DNA from: an uncultured beta proteobacterium
GTDB taxonomy: Bacteria; Pseudomonadota; Gammaproteobacteria; Burkholderiales; Burkholderiaceae_C
NCBI GenBank assembly: GCA_903845935.1
Contig: CAIMZI010000064.1
Span: 1 to 64,000, forward strand
Direction: 5' to 3'
DNA length: 64,000 nt
Made by a program: the position numbers and the translations under genes. The notes beneath the pieces were generated by a model that saw only the letters and a program-made list of their open reading frames with translations, was not told the DNA's origin and did not search any database. This document shows positions 27,305 through 42,105 of the stretch, one piece after another. The first letter of the stretch is position 1. Every line of letters starts with the position of its first letter.

Positions 27305-28696
27305 ATGACCGTTTTTGCACCCGTTACCGATGATTTACTGCGTCAATACGATGTGCCCGGTCCCCGCTACACCTCCTATCCCACAGCCGACCGATTCGTA
27401 GAGGCTTTTGTAGGCGCCGATTATGCGCAGGCGCTGACTCAGCGGCGCAGCGGAGTGGCCGCGCTGGCCCTGCCCTTGTCCCTTTATGTTCACATTCCGT
27501 TTTGCGAATCGCTGTGCTACTACTGTGCCTGCAACAAGATCATCACCAAGCACCATGAAAAGGCAGAGGAATATTTGCGTTACCTGGGCCGTGAAGTGGA
27601 ATTGCACACCGCCTTGATGGGCACGGCGCAGTCGGTTAGCCAGTTGCACCTAGGCGGGGGCAGTCCGACCTTTTTGAGCGACGAAGAACTGCGCAGCCTG
27701 ATGGCCATGCTCAAGCGCAACTTCAGCTTTGTTCCCGGTGGCGAGTATTCGATTGAAATCGACCCGCGCACCATCGACGAAAGGCGCCTGGACACCTTGG
27801 CCGAACTGGGCTTTAACCGCCTGAGCTTTGGCGTTCAGGACTTTGACCTGGCCGTCCAAAAGGCGGTGCACCGGGTGCAGCCGGCCGAGCAGGTGTTTTC
27901 CTTGGTTGCTGCGGCCCGTTCGCGTGGCTTTGAGTCCATCAATGTGGATCTGATTTATGGCCTGCCCAAACAAAGCCCGGAGTCGTTTGATCGCACCTTG
28001 GCTCAGGTGGTCGAGCTCAAACCCGACCGCATTGCGCTGTACGCCTATGCGCATCTGCCGGATCGCTTTAAGCCGCAGCGGAGAATCCATACGCTGGACT
28101 TGCCCACGGGTGGCTCCAAGATTTCCATGCTCTCGCGCTCCTTGGCTGCCTTGTTGGGTGCCGGCTATGTCTATGTGGGCATGGATCACTTTGCGCTGCC
28201 CGATGACGCACTGGCCGTGGCCAAGCGCCAAGGTCGATTACATCGCAACTTCCAGGGCTATAGCACCCAACCCGATTGCGATTTGATTGCTTTGGGTGTT
28301 TCCAGCATAGGCCGCATAGGCGCCACCTATAGCCAGAATGCTAAGACGCTGGAAGAGTATTACGACGCCTTGGACCATGGCAACTTTCCCGTCGTGCGTG
28401 GTCTGGCCTTGACCCGAGACGACCTGGTGCGCCGGGCCGTGATCATGGCACTGATGTGCCAGGGAAACGTCCAGTTCGAATCCATAGAGCTGGCCTACCT
28501 GATTGAATTTCGAAGCTATTTCGCAAAAGAAATGGAAGCCTTGCAGGGATTGAGCGAACAGGGACTGGTGAGTCTGGACGATACTGGAATCCAGGTGACG
28601 GACAAGGGCTGGTTCTTTGTGCGCGCCGTGGCGATGGTGTTTGATCGGTATTTGCAAACCGACCGTACCCGCGCAAGGTTTTCCAAGATCATTTAG
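27305..28696 (+). CDS. hemN: Oxygen-independent coproporphyrinogen III oxidase
   Basis: The 463-residue radical-SAM enzyme decarboxylates coproporphyrinogen III to protoporphyrinogen IX without oxygen, supplying haem for cbb3 oxidase under low oxygen. The cluster motif is in YVHIPFCESLCYYCACNKI (CxxxCxxC plus the extra Cys). GGGSPTFL, IEIDPRTID and NVDLIYGLPKQ match HemN proper rather than HemW. The ATG at 27305 has GGAGA at 27294 and lies downstream of the predicted FNR-driven start. The ATG at 27260 lies upstream of it and is rejected. Confidence 0.96.
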   Translation: MTVFAPVTDDLLRQYDVPGPRYTSYPTADRFVEAFVGADYAQALTQRRSGVAALALPLSLYVHIPFCESLCYYCACNKIITKHHEKAEEYLRYLGREVELHTALMGTAQSVSQLHLGGGSPTFLSDEELRSLMAMLKRNFSFVPGGEYSIEIDPRTIDERRLDTLAELGFNRLSFGVQDFDLAVQKAVHRVQPAEQVFSLVAAARSRGFESINVDLIYGLPKQSPESFDRTLAQVVELKPDRIALYAYAHLPDRFKPQRRIHTLDLPTGGSKISMLSRSLAALLGAGYVYVGMDHFALPDDALAVAKRQGRLHRNFQGYSTQPDCDLIALGVSSIGRIGATYSQNAKTLEEYYDALDHGNFPVVRGLALTRDDLVRRAVIMALMCQGNVQFESIELAYLIEFRSYFAKEMEALQGLSEQGLVSLDDTGIQVTDKGWFFVRAVAMVFDRYLQTDRTRARFSKII

Positions 28697-28705
28697 CATT
28701 CGGAG

Positions 28706-29395
28706 ATGCAATTTTCTTTGGGCGCCACAGCGTTGTTGATGGGGCTGGTGGGCGGTCCGCATTGTGTCTCCATGTGCGGCGCTGCCTGCGCGGGTATCGG
28801 ACAGGCAGCAGGCGCGCGCAAAAATTCGGCCATTCTGGGCTTCCAACTGGGGCGTGTGCTGGGCTATTCGGCGCTGGGCGCCGTGGCCGCTGTATCCATG
28901 CAGGGGCTGGGTTGGATGACTGTCCAGTCTGCAGCACTCAGGCCGGTCTGGACCATGTTTCATGTGGCTGCGTTGTTGCTGGGACTGGTGCTGCTGCTGC
29001 GTGCCCAGCAGCCGGTATGGCTGGAACTTGCCGGGCGCCGCATTTGGACCTACGCCAAGGCCATGGGCGCAGGCGCTGCGCCGGTCGTGCTTGGCAGCTT
29101 GTGGGCGCTGCTCCCGTGTGGGCTCTTGTATTCAGCCCTGCTGGTGGCCGCCATGGCGGGGGGGCCCGTGGACGGCGCCTTTGTCATGGCCGCGTTTGCC
29201 CTGGGTACCAGCGTCACCATGAGCGCGGCACCCTGGTTGTGGCTTAAGCTGCGCGGCAACAGTGTGGCAAAAAGTGGCAGTGGTTCCTGGGGCGTTCGCC
29301 TAGCCGGACTGGCGCTGGCTGGCAGCTCTGGCTGGGCGCTGTGGATGGGCCTGGTTCACAATACCGCGCCCTGGTGCGCTACACCATCGTTATGA
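28706..29395 (+). CDS. Sulfite exporter TauE/SafE-like membrane protein (cbb3-associated)
   Basis: The 229-residue protein has about six hydrophobic helices and begins ATALLMGLVGGPHCVSMCG, the signature of the compact TauE/SafE (UreH-like DUF) group commonly found beside cco genes. The GxxHCxxMCG motif suggests metal contact. Members of this group are proposed to act in copper or haem handling for oxidase assembly, which suits the context; it is not proven. Nine bases separate it from hemN, and its stop overlaps the dusA start (ATGA). Confidence 0.8.
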   Translation: MQFSLGATALLMGLVGGPHCVSMCGAACAGIGQAAGARKNSAILGFQLGRVLGYSALGAVAAVSMQGLGWMTVQSAALRPVWTMFHVAALLLGLVLLLRAQQPVWLELAGRRIWTYAKAMGAGAAPVVLGSLWALLPCGLLYSALLVAAMAGGPVDGAFVMAAFALGTSVTMSAAPWLWLKLRGNSVAKSGSGSWGVRLAGLALAGSSGWALWMGLVHNTAPWCATPSL

Positions 29396-30399
29396 AGTCC
29401 ACTGACTCACCGCACCGCCTCAGCGTGGCCCCCATGCTCGACTGGTCAGATAGGAATTGCCGTTATTTTCACCGGCTGTTGACCCGCCATGGCCGCCTTT
29501 ACACCGAGATGGTGACCACCGGTGCCTTGTTGCATGGCGACGTGCCACGCCACCTGCGTTTTAACGCCGAAGAACATGCGCTTGCGTTGCAGCTGGGGGG
29601 CAGCGACACAGCCGATCTGGCTGCCTGTGCCAAGCTGGGCCAGGACTGGGGCTATGACGAGATCAACCTCAATTGCGGTTGCCCGTCCGAGCGGGTGCAG
29701 CGGGGTGCCTTTGGCGCCTGCCTAATGAATGAGGCGCCGCTGGTGGCAGATTGCGTCAAGGCCATGCTGGATGTGGTGGACATTCCGGTCACAGTCAAGC
29801 ACCGCATTGGCATTGACCGTGAAGAAAGTTACGCCTTTGTGCGCGACTTTGTCGGCACCCTGTCGGAGGCTGGATGCCAGGTTTTTATCGTGCATGCCCG
29901 CAACGCCTGGCTCAAGGGTCTGAGTCCCAAGGAAAACCGCGAAGTCCCGCCACTGCGCTACGACCTGGTGTACCAGCTTAAAAGAGACTTTCCAGCGCTG
30001 ACCATTTCCCTCAACGGCGGCGTCACCACCAGTGCGCAGGTGGCCGAGCATTTGCAGCATGTCGATGGTGTCATGTTGGGACGCGAGGCCTATCACAAGC
30101 CCTGGTGGCTGGCCGAATGGGATCAGGCCTTTTTTGGCGACGCGGCTTCCGAGTTGACGCGGGAATCGGTGGAAGAGCAGATGGTGGTCTACATGGAGCG
30201 TGAGGCGGCCCAGCATGGTACGTCCTGGTACAGCATCGCCCGCCATATGCTGGGCCTGCGCCATGGCCTGCCGGGGGCGCGCAAGTGGCGTCAGGTCTGG
30301 AGCGACCACCGGCTGAAGGCATTGCCAGCCAGAGAGGTGTGGGCTATTGCCCGCCAGGCCAGCTGCTCTGCGGCCGCGCCCACGGAAGCAGCGCTGTAA
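29392..30399 (+). CDS. dusA: tRNA-dihydrouridine(20/20a) synthase
   Basis: The 335-residue flavoenzyme reduces uridine 20/20a in the tRNA D-loop. DusA-type features: SVAPMLDWSDRNCRYF at the start, YTEMVTTGALLHGD, and NLNCGCPSERVQRGAFGACLM containing the catalytic Cys, which distinguishes it from DusB and DusC. Also present are TVKHRIGID and the FMN phosphate site SLNGGVTT / DGVMLGREAYHKPW. The ATG at 29392 overlaps the previous stop, so it is coupled to the SafE-like gene. Confidence 0.94.
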   Translation: MKSTDSPHRLSVAPMLDWSDRNCRYFHRLLTRHGRLYTEMVTTGALLHGDVPRHLRFNAEEHALALQLGGSDTADLAACAKLGQDWGYDEINLNCGCPSERVQRGAFGACLMNEAPLVADCVKAMLDVVDIPVTVKHRIGIDREESYAFVRDFVGTLSEAGCQVFIVHARNAWLKGLSPKENREVPPLRYDLVYQLKRDFPALTISLNGGVTTSAQVAEHLQHVDGVMLGREAYHKPWWLAEWDQAFFGDAASELTRESVEEQMVVYMEREAAQHGTSWYSIARHMLGLRHGLPGARKWRQVWSDHRLKALPAREVWAIARQASCSAAAPTEAAL

Positions 30400-30401
30400 A
30401 T

Positions 30402-31073
30402 TTACGCAGCCGCTTCCAGGCCGTTGGCGAAGTGCTCGCGCATGCGCTTCACGGTGGCCGCTGCATCTCTTGTGCTCAGTGCAGTCATGATTTCGCGGTG
30501 TTCCTGCAGCGACTCGCCCATGCGCCCGGTCTTGAGCAGGGAGTTGTGCCGATTGAGCTTCATCACCTTGCGCAGATCCGCCACCATCTGGTCGCGCCAG
30601 CGGTTGTTGGCAATCGCTAGCAGTCGCATGTGGAAGCGTTCGTTGACAGCAAAAAAGGCGTCGGTATTGGCAATGCCCGGCAGGGCCGCTTGTTCCAGTT
30701 CCGCGTGCAGTGTCATCAGTTCGGCAAGCTGTAGGTCCGTCGCCGTGGCGGCAACCACCCCGGCCGCGTCACTTTCCAGCAGGCTGAGCAAATGGTAGAC
30801 GTCGCGCAGGTCCTGGGCTGAGACCTCGGTCACATAGGCGCCGCGCCGTACCTTCATGGTCACCAGACCTTCGGCCGCCAACACCTTGAGGGCCTCGCGC
30901 AAGGGTGTGCGGCTGATGCCATGCTCCTCGGCAATCTTCAGTTCGTCAATCCAGCTACCGGGTTCCAGCTCCCGCTTGAAAATGCGCTGGCGCAGCAATT
31001 CCGCAACCTCCTCATAGAGCGCGCGAGGGGAGATGGATGGGCCGGAGCGGCTGTCGGACATGAGTGCTGCCAT
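30402..31073 (-). CDS. GntR-family transcriptional regulator (FCD/FadR subfamily)
   Basis: The 223-residue protein has an N-terminal winged helix (ALYEEVAELLRQRIF, SRTPLREALKVLAAEGLV) and an all-helical FCD ligand domain with the metal-binding pattern typical of the subfamily (DAFFAVNERFHMRLL, EHREIMTAL). It is divergent from the methylmalonyl-CoA mutase operon with a 126-base AT-rich gap, so it most likely controls that operon in response to a propionate-pathway acid or acyl-CoA. This function is inferred from position. Confidence 0.85.
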   Translation of the reverse strand: MAALMSDSRSGPSISPRALYEEVAELLRQRIFKRELEPGSWIDELKIAEEHGISRTPLREALKVLAAEGLVTMKVRRGAYVTEVSAQDLRDVYHLLSLLESDAAGVVAATATDLQLAELMTLHAELEQAALPGIANTDAFFAVNERFHMRLLAIANNRWRDQMVADLRKVMKLNRHNSLLKTGRMGESLQEHREIMTALSTRDAAATVKRMREHFANGLEAAA

Positions 31074-31100
31074 GGGCGCGAATTGTAAGCGGGGTGTCCA

Positions 31101-31130
31101 TTTTTTAATGAATAATTATAAATAATGTAA
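31101..31130. promoter_or_regulatory. AT-rich promoter island between the GntR gene and the mutase operon
   Basis: An almost pure A/T stretch (TTTTTTAATG, AATAATTATA, AATAATGTAA) stands out from GC-rich flanks. It includes the palindrome ATAATTAT and a TATAAA-like -10 element. It probably holds the promoters and GntR operator for the divergent genes. Confidence 0.4.
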
Positions 31131-31199
31131 ACTTTGATCCGGCTGAATTCAGCTGCCAAGCTTGCTGAGCTGAGTGCTTCAACTGCTACGGACCCCGCC

Positions 31200-33377
<2,178 letters not shown>

Positions 33378-33392
33378 GCCCCCAGCGGGAAC

Positions 33393-34469
33393 ATGGGGAT
33401 GGCCGCTGAAACTGTCGCCGCACCAGCCGTGCGGCAGGGCGTTCGTGCCAGTGACATTCTGGAGGGGCAGGGCCTGGCGCAAAGGCGTAGTCTGGCGAAA
33501 GCCATTACCCTTCTGGAATCCACCCGCGCCGACCACCGCCTGTTGGCCGACGAACTGTTGACGGCCTTGCTGCCGCACAGCGGCAAGTCGCTGCGCCTGG
33601 GCATCAGCGGCGTGCCAGGCGTTGGCAAGAGCACCTTTATCGAGGCGCTGGGCCTCTACCTGATCGCGAAGGGCCACCGCGTGGCCGTGCTGGCGGTGGA
33701 CCCCAGCAGTTCGGTTTCCGGCGGCTCCATCCTGGGCGACAAGACGCGCATGGAATTGTTGTCCATGCACGAGCGCGCCTATATTCGCCCCAGCCCCAGC
33801 AGCGGTACCTTGGGCGGTGTGGCCGAAAAAACCCGTGAGGCCATGCTGGTTTGCGAGGCCGCCGGCTTTGACATTGTGATTGTGGAAACCGTCGGGGTGG
33901 GCCAGTCTGAAACGGCAGTGCAAGGCATGAGCGACATGTTTGTGCTGATGCAACTGCCCAATGCCGGTGACGATTTGCAGGCGATCAAAAAGGGCGTGAT
34001 GGAACTGGCCGATCTGGTCGTCATCAACAAGGCCGATATCGACGCCGATGCCGCCATGCGGGCCGAGGCGCAAATCACCTCCAGCCTGCGCCTGCTGGGC
34101 ATATCCGGCAATCCCCATGATCCGCACAGCGATGCGCATTGGCATCCACGCGTGCTCAAGATGAGCGCGCTGCAAGGGCAGGGCTTGGATGCCTTTTGGG
34201 AAGCGGTCAGCACCTTTCAGCGCCTGCAAACCGCAAACGGCTTACTGGCCAGTCGGCGCCAGAGCCAGTCACTGGCCTGGATGTGGGAGCGCGTAGACGC
34301 AGGCCTCAAACAGGCCTTCAAGAACAATCCTGCAGTGCGTGCGCAACTGCCAGTATTTATCAACTCGGTGCAGTCCGGTCAGCTGGCTGCAAGCACCGCG
34401 GCGCGCAATCTGCTGGCCCTGCATGCTGCTGGCGCAGCAGCCCAAAATACTCAAATAGCGAACACTTAG
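33393..34469 (+). CDS. meaB: Methylmalonyl-CoA mutase-associated GTPase MeaB
   Basis: The 358-residue G3E-family GTPase protects and reloads the mutase with cobalamin. The P-loop is GVPGVGKST (73-81). Other conserved stretches are [50 protein letters not shown] and [11 protein letters not shown]. It lies 15 bases after the mutase. Two in-frame ATGs (33393 and 33399) are equally possible starts. It was formerly named ArgK in databases, but context fixes the role. Confidence 0.95.
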   Translation: MGMAAETVAAPAVRQGVRASDILEGQGLAQRRSLAKAITLLESTRADHRLLADELLTALLPHSGKSLRLGISGVPGVGKSTFIEALGLYLIAKGHRVAVLAVDPSSSVSGGSILGDKTRMELLSMHERAYIRPSPSSGTLGGVAEKTREAMLVCEAAGFDIVIVETVGVGQSETAVQGMSDMFVLMQLPNAGDDLQAIKKGVMELADLVVINKADIDADAAMRAEAQITSSLRLLGISGNPHDPHSDAHWHPRVLKMSALQGQGLDAFWEAVSTFQRLQTANGLLASRRQSQSLAWMWERVDAGLKQAFKNNPAVRAQLPVFINSVQSGQLAASTAARNLLALHAAGAAAQNTQIANT

Positions 34470-34482
34470 AAAGAAGGAAACC

Positions 34483-36015
<1,533 letters not shown>

Positions 36016-36035
36016 GCCCCAAGGAGAACAAGAAC

Positions 36036-38084
<2,049 letters not shown>

Positions 38085-38573
38085 ATGATACGTCCTTTTC
38101 AAGTACTGGGTGTCCAGCAGATTGCCATTGGCGGGCCGGACAAGAAGCGGCTGCAAAAGCTGTGGGTGGAGATGCTGGGTCTGGAAGTCACCGGCACGTT
38201 CCGCAGCGAAAGCGAAAACGTGGATGAGGACATATGCGCGATTGGCGCCGGTCCGTTCAAGGTCGAGGTGGACCTGATGCAACCCGTGGATCCGGACAAA
38301 AAGCCGGCCGTCCATGCCACGCCACTGAATCACATCGGCCTGTGGATCGATGATCTGCCCACCGCCGTAGAGTGGCTCACCGCCCATGGCGTGCGCTTTG
38401 CACCGGGCGGCATTCGCAAGGGCGCAGCTGGCTTTGACATCTGCTTTTTGCATCCCAAGGCGAATGAGGAATTCCCGATTGCCGGCGAGGGCGTGCTGAT
38501 CGAAATGGTGCAGGCCCCCCCGGAGGTGGTGAAGGCCTTTTCGCAACTGGCCTTCCCTGGCCGCAGCGTTTAG
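38085..38573 (+). CDS. VOC-family protein, probable methylmalonyl-CoA epimerase
   Basis: The 162-residue protein has two glyoxalase/VOC beta-alpha modules ([37 protein letters not shown]) and a C-terminal GVLIEMVQ with a likely metal-binding Glu. Its start codon directly abuts the pccA stop, and the pathway otherwise lacks an epimerase to convert the (S) to the (R) isomer, so that role is the best inference. The first metal His of the family (usually in DHI) is replaced by Gln here, which is unusual. Confidence 0.75.
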   Translation: MIRPFQVLGVQQIAIGGPDKKRLQKLWVEMLGLEVTGTFRSESENVDEDICAIGAGPFKVEVDLMQPVDPDKKPAVHATPLNHIGLWIDDLPTAVEWLTAHGVRFAPGGIRKGAAGFDICFLHPKANEEFPIAGEGVLIEMVQAPPEVVKAFSQLAFPGRSV

Positions 38574-38589
38574 CTTTGACGATCAATGC

Positions 38590-38617
38590 AAAAAGCCGCT
38601 GTGATTCAGCAGCTTTT
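38590..38617. terminator. Terminator after the propionyl-CoA operon
   Basis: AAAAAGCCGCTG pairs with CAGCAGCTTTTT (one mismatch) around loop TGATT. The A- and T-tracts suit termination from both sides between convergent genes. Confidence 0.85.
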
Positions 38618-38631
38618 TGCTGACGGGCAAT

Positions 38632-39309
38632 CTATCCAGGCAGGCGCTTGGCGCGTGCCCGCTGCAGCGCCGCTTCAATGATGGCGCGCTTTTTGTCCAA
38701 GATGGCTGGATCTGAATGCTGGGAATGCGCTGCTATATCGGACACTTTGAGTTCGGCCTTGGCTAGTAGGCGTTGCTCTTGCTCCTGCACTTCACGTTCC
38801 AGCCGCAGGCCGCGCTGGGAATAGCGATTCAGCGCGTGCTCGGCCTGGGTAGTTGACCAAGCGCTCCAGCCGGTGGTTTGCGCCGTCACGTTTTCCAGCA
38901 GAATGCAATCCACCGGGCAGACCGGCAAACACAGCTCGCAACCGGTGCAATGGGCTTCCAGCACGGTGTGCATTTGCTTGTTGGAACCGATGATGGCGTC
39001 CACCGGGCAGGCCGCAATGCACAGGGTACAGCCTATGCACCAATCCTCATCAATAAAGGCCAGGGTGCGCGGACCCTCGGCGCCAAAGTCCGGGTCCAGT
39101 GGCTTAATGCTGCGCCCGGTGATTGCGGCAAGTCGCTCCACCCCCTGCGCCCCTCCTGGCGGGCACTGGTTGATGTCCGCCTCGCCCGCTGCCACCGCCT
39201 CGGCATAGCCCAGACAATCCGAGTAGCCACAGCGCTTGCACTGGGTTTGGGGCAGGGCGTCGTGGATGCGCCCGGCCAGGGTGCGACTCAAGACCCCCTC
39301 TGTATCCAC
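38632..39309 (-). CDS. rsxB: RnfB/RsxB-like polyferredoxin (orphan)
   Basis: The 225-residue protein starts with the 4Fe-4S (Fe-S, CxxC-x4-C...) domain of RnfB (QCKRCGYSDCLGYAEA, INQCPPGG), then two [4Fe-4S] ferredoxin motifs, CIGCTLCIAACPVDAI and CTGCELCLPVCPVDCI, and a charged helical tail. The N-terminal membrane anchor of complete RnfB proteins is missing. No other rnf/rsx genes stand nearby. In Burkholderiales such stand-alone RnfB-like proteins are common; the electron partners are unknown. Confidence 0.85.
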   Translation of the reverse strand: MDTEGVLSRTLAGRIHDALPQTQCKRCGYSDCLGYAEAVAAGEADINQCPPGGAQGVERLAAITGRSIKPLDPDFGAEGPRTLAFIDEDWCIGCTLCIAACPVDAIIGSNKQMHTVLEAHCTGCELCLPVCPVDCILLENVTAQTTGWSAWSTTQAEHALNRYSQRGLRLEREVQEQEQRLLAKAELKVSDIAAHSQHSDPAILDKKRAIIEAALQRARAKRLPG

Positions 39310-39316
39310 TTCTGCA

Positions 39317-40714
39317 TCAGGTCTTGGAAGCCGCTTTTTTTACGGCAATCTTCTTGGCGCCTGCAGTGCTGGCGAGCGACTTGCTGGCTGCGGGTGCAGC
39401 CATCCCGGATAGCTGCGGCGTGGCAGCCACATTGGACGCATGGGAGTCGGCACCATTGTGGTCCAGGATGAATTTTTTGACCACCGGATACACATGCTCG
39501 CGCCAGCGGCGGCCGGAGAAGATGCCGTAATGCCCAGCGCCCTCGGCCTCGAAATGCTGTTGCAAAGCCTTGGGAACGCCGCTGCAGATGTCGTGCACCG
39601 CCTTGGTCTGGCCGGAGCCGGAGATGTCGTCCAATTCGCCCTCGACCGAGAGCAGGGCCGTACTCTTGATGTCTGCTGGACGCACGCGTTCGATTTGACC
39701 GCTGGGATTTTTGATGTCCCAGGTACCGCTGACCAGGCTGAAGTCCTGAAACACCACCTTGATGGTCTCCAGGTAGTAATCGGCGTCCATGTCTAAGACC
39801 GCGTTGTACTCGTCGTAAAACTTGCGGTGGGCCTCGGTGCTGGCGTCGTCACCCTTGATCAGGTCCTTGAAGTAGTCGTAATGGCTCTTGGCATGGTGGT
39901 CGGGGTTCATCGCGACAAAGCCGGTGTGCTGCAAAAAGCCGGGATAGACACGGCGTCCGACACCCGGGAAGTTGCTGGGCACACGGTAGATCACATTGTT
40001 CTCAAACCAGCTATGGCTCTTGTTCATGGCCAGGTTGTTGACCGCCGTGGGAGATTTGCGCGCATCGATAGGGCCGCCCATCATGGTCATGGTCAGCGGT
40101 GTTTTCTCACCGCGGCTGGCCATCAACGACACCGCAGCCAGCACCGGTACGGTGGGCTGGCACACGCTCATGACGTGACAGTTGCCGTATTTGGCCTGCA
40201 CGTGGCGGATGAATTCCTGCACGTAGTTGACGTAGTCATCGAGGTGAAATTCACCTTCGCTCATGGGCACCAGACGGGCATTTTTCCAGTCCGTGATGTA
40301 GACCTTGTGGTCCTTGAGCATGGTCTTGACGGTATCGCGCAGCAGCGTCGAATAGTGGCCAGACAGAGGGGCCACGATCAGCACGACCGGTTCGTCCTTG
40401 ATCTTGGCGAATGTGGAAGCATCGTCTGTCAGCCGTTTGAAACGGCGCAGCTCGCAAAAAGGCTTGTCCACTTCGACGCGCTCGAGGATCGCGACTTCGA
40501 CGCCGTTTTCATTGATCGAGCGGATGTCGAACTGTGGGCGCTCGTAGTCCTTGCCCAAACGATGCATCAGGTCATAGGTGGCCGAGAGCCTCTGTGAGAA
40601 CGGGCTTTTACCCGCCATCGAGGTCGGGTTGGAGTAAGCCTTTGCCGCTGCAGCGGCCAGGTCCGCGAACGGTTCCATCAGGGAACGTTGGGTTTCATAG
40701 AGCTGGTACAGCAT
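39317..40714 (-). CDS. phaZ: Intracellular polyhydroxyalkanoate depolymerase
   Basis: The 465-residue PhaZ1-type enzyme mobilises stored PHB in the cytoplasm. It has no signal peptide. The nucleophile region is MSVCQPTVPVLAA, with Cys (C185) where other lipase-fold enzymes have Ser; this Cys is characteristic of the Cupriavidus PhaZ1 family. APLSGHYSTLLRDTV and GAGHYGIFSGRRWRE (catalytic His) are also present. The last ~30 residues are a low-complexity Ala/Lys tail (GAKKIAVKKAASKT) that resembles DNA- or granule-binding AAKK repeats and is not needed for the fold. Confidence 0.93.
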   Translation of the reverse strand: MLYQLYETQRSLMEPFADLAAAAAKAYSNPTSMAGKSPFSQRLSATYDLMHRLGKDYERPQFDIRSINENGVEVAILERVEVDKPFCELRRFKRLTDDASTFAKIKDEPVVLIVAPLSGHYSTLLRDTVKTMLKDHKVYITDWKNARLVPMSEGEFHLDDYVNYVQEFIRHVQAKYGNCHVMSVCQPTVPVLAAVSLMASRGEKTPLTMTMMGGPIDARKSPTAVNNLAMNKSHSWFENNVIYRVPSNFPGVGRRVYPGFLQHTGFVAMNPDHHAKSHYDYFKDLIKGDDASTEAHRKFYDEYNAVLDMDADYYLETIKVVFQDFSLVSGTWDIKNPSGQIERVRPADIKSTALLSVEGELDDISGSGQTKAVHDICSGVPKALQQHFEAEGAGHYGIFSGRRWREHVYPVVKKFILDHNGADSHASNVAATPQLSGMAAPAASKSLASTAGAKKIAVKKAASKT

Positions 40715-40766
40715 AAATCACTCTCTTATAAAAATGGTGCAGTGCAATATAACAGTTTTAAGCATC

Positions 40767-42101
40767 TCAGGGTGGGTCGCTTGCTCTAAGTATGCCCCTT
40801 AAGCCGTTTCGGCTGTGGGCGCCCAAGTTCCCCAGCAACTCTGCCATCGCGCTCTCAAGTCTGGCCCGTTCGGCGCCGTCCCTTTTTGAGAGTTCGTCCA
40901 GCAGCTTGATGTCCGTTTCGTGGGCAGCAAAGCCCGGGTCCGACAATGCCGGTATGGCCGCCGACAGAGCCTGCGCTAGTGGCGCTGCAGCCCGCACAGC
41001 CTGGGCACTGACCACATCGCGCAGGTAATGGTCGCTCCAGTCGGGGTAGCCCTTGTCCCTGTCGATGGCGTGCAAGGCCTTCTCCAGGCCGGTTTCCTGT
41101 TGGCGAGCTGCGGCGCGCAGCAGACACTCGGACTGGTACCGGTCTAGCAAGCGGTGGCTATTGGACAGCACGCTTAACAACTCGCTCTTCATGGTCGGCA
41201 TGCCCGCCATCGCCAGCGCGCTGGCAGTCAACAGCTTGGCGCTGGAATAGCTAGGCGCCAGGGCGGCGTTATAGGGCTGGGTCAGGTCTTGCAGATAGTG
41301 CAAGGACAGGCCAGCAAAACGCCAGCCCCAGTAGGCATGACCGGTGCGAAATGCCAGCGATGACAAGGTGGAAAATTGGTGTGAGCGTAGCAGCAAAAAA
41401 GTGCGTCCAATCAAGGGCACGGCCAGGTACAGCATGCGGCTTTCGTGCAGGAAGGCCACGTGAAATGGCGCCTGGGACGCGCTTGCAAGTGCTGGATTAC
41501 CAAAGGGCTGCGTGCCAAAGCCGTACAGGCCGCCCCAGTCGGACGGGTTGTCCTCAAACAGGTTGATATCCAGACCATATTCCGGCTCCTCGGTTGCCGA
41601 TGCCAGCGCGCTCAAGGGCGAGACCTGGTCGCCGGCCTTCAGCGCCAGGTATGAGTCGCTGCTGCCGGGCGCTTCCGGCAAGCTGCTCACGGCACCGCGC
41701 GGCAAGGCTGAACCCGACTGGGGATTCCAGGGATCGGTCTGCAAATAAAGTGCAAATTTGCTGTTCGGTGCGACGCGCAAGGCCATCAGAAACGCCAAGC
41801 GCCGGGCTTCGTCCGTGCGCGACGCGTCGGCGGCAAATGCCAGTTCGGCGGGACGCGGCGGATATTTTTTCAGATGCGCCAACGCCCAGGCCTCCTGGCT
41901 TGCCAGCAGTGCCTCTATGGTATTTTCCTCTGCCCTTAGAAAAGCCTCCAGCGACTCCACGGTGACGCTCGATGCATTGGCCACCTCCGGCATACGCTCG
42001 AATGCCCGGTAGCTAACCAAGCTGTGATTTCCCCAGGCCTGGGCCTGCGTAGCTGCCAGTCCCAGCAGCAGGACCAGGGAATGGAGAAATCGCATCAACA
42101 A
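40767..42101 (-). CDS. Exported phospholipase C/P1-nuclease-fold protein
   Basis: The 444-residue product has a signal peptide (MLMRFLHSLVLLLGLAATQAQA) predicted to be cut so that the mature chain starts W23-G-N-H. In zinc-dependent phospholipase C and S1/P1 nucleases the mature N-terminal Trp and a nearby His bind zinc. Further ligand-like residues follow: H255 in RTGHAYWGW, and H268 and D272 in GLSLHYLQDLTQPYN, the HxxxD of this fold. The substrate could be phospholipid or nucleic acid and cannot be decided from sequence. It starts four bases after the aminotransferase stop, so the two are probably co-transcribed. Confidence 0.7.
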   Translation of the reverse strand: MLMRFLHSLVLLLGLAATQAQAWGNHSLVSYRAFERMPEVANASSVTVESLEAFLRAEENTIEALLASQEAWALAHLKKYPPRPAELAFAADASRTDEARRLAFLMALRVAPNSKFALYLQTDPWNPQSGSALPRGAVSSLPEAPGSSDSYLALKAGDQVSPLSALASATEEPEYGLDINLFEDNPSDWGGLYGFGTQPFGNPALASASQAPFHVAFLHESRMLYLAVPLIGRTFLLLRSHQFSTLSSLAFRTGHAYWGWRFAGLSLHYLQDLTQPYNAALAPSYSSAKLLTASALAMAGMPTMKSELLSVLSNSHRLLDRYQSECLLRAAARQQETGLEKALHAIDRDKGYPDWSDHYLRDVVSAQAVRAAAPLAQALSAAIPALSDPGFAAHETDIKLLDELSKRDGAERARLESAMAELLGNLGAHSRNGLRGILRASDPP

Positions 42102-42105
42102 AAGG

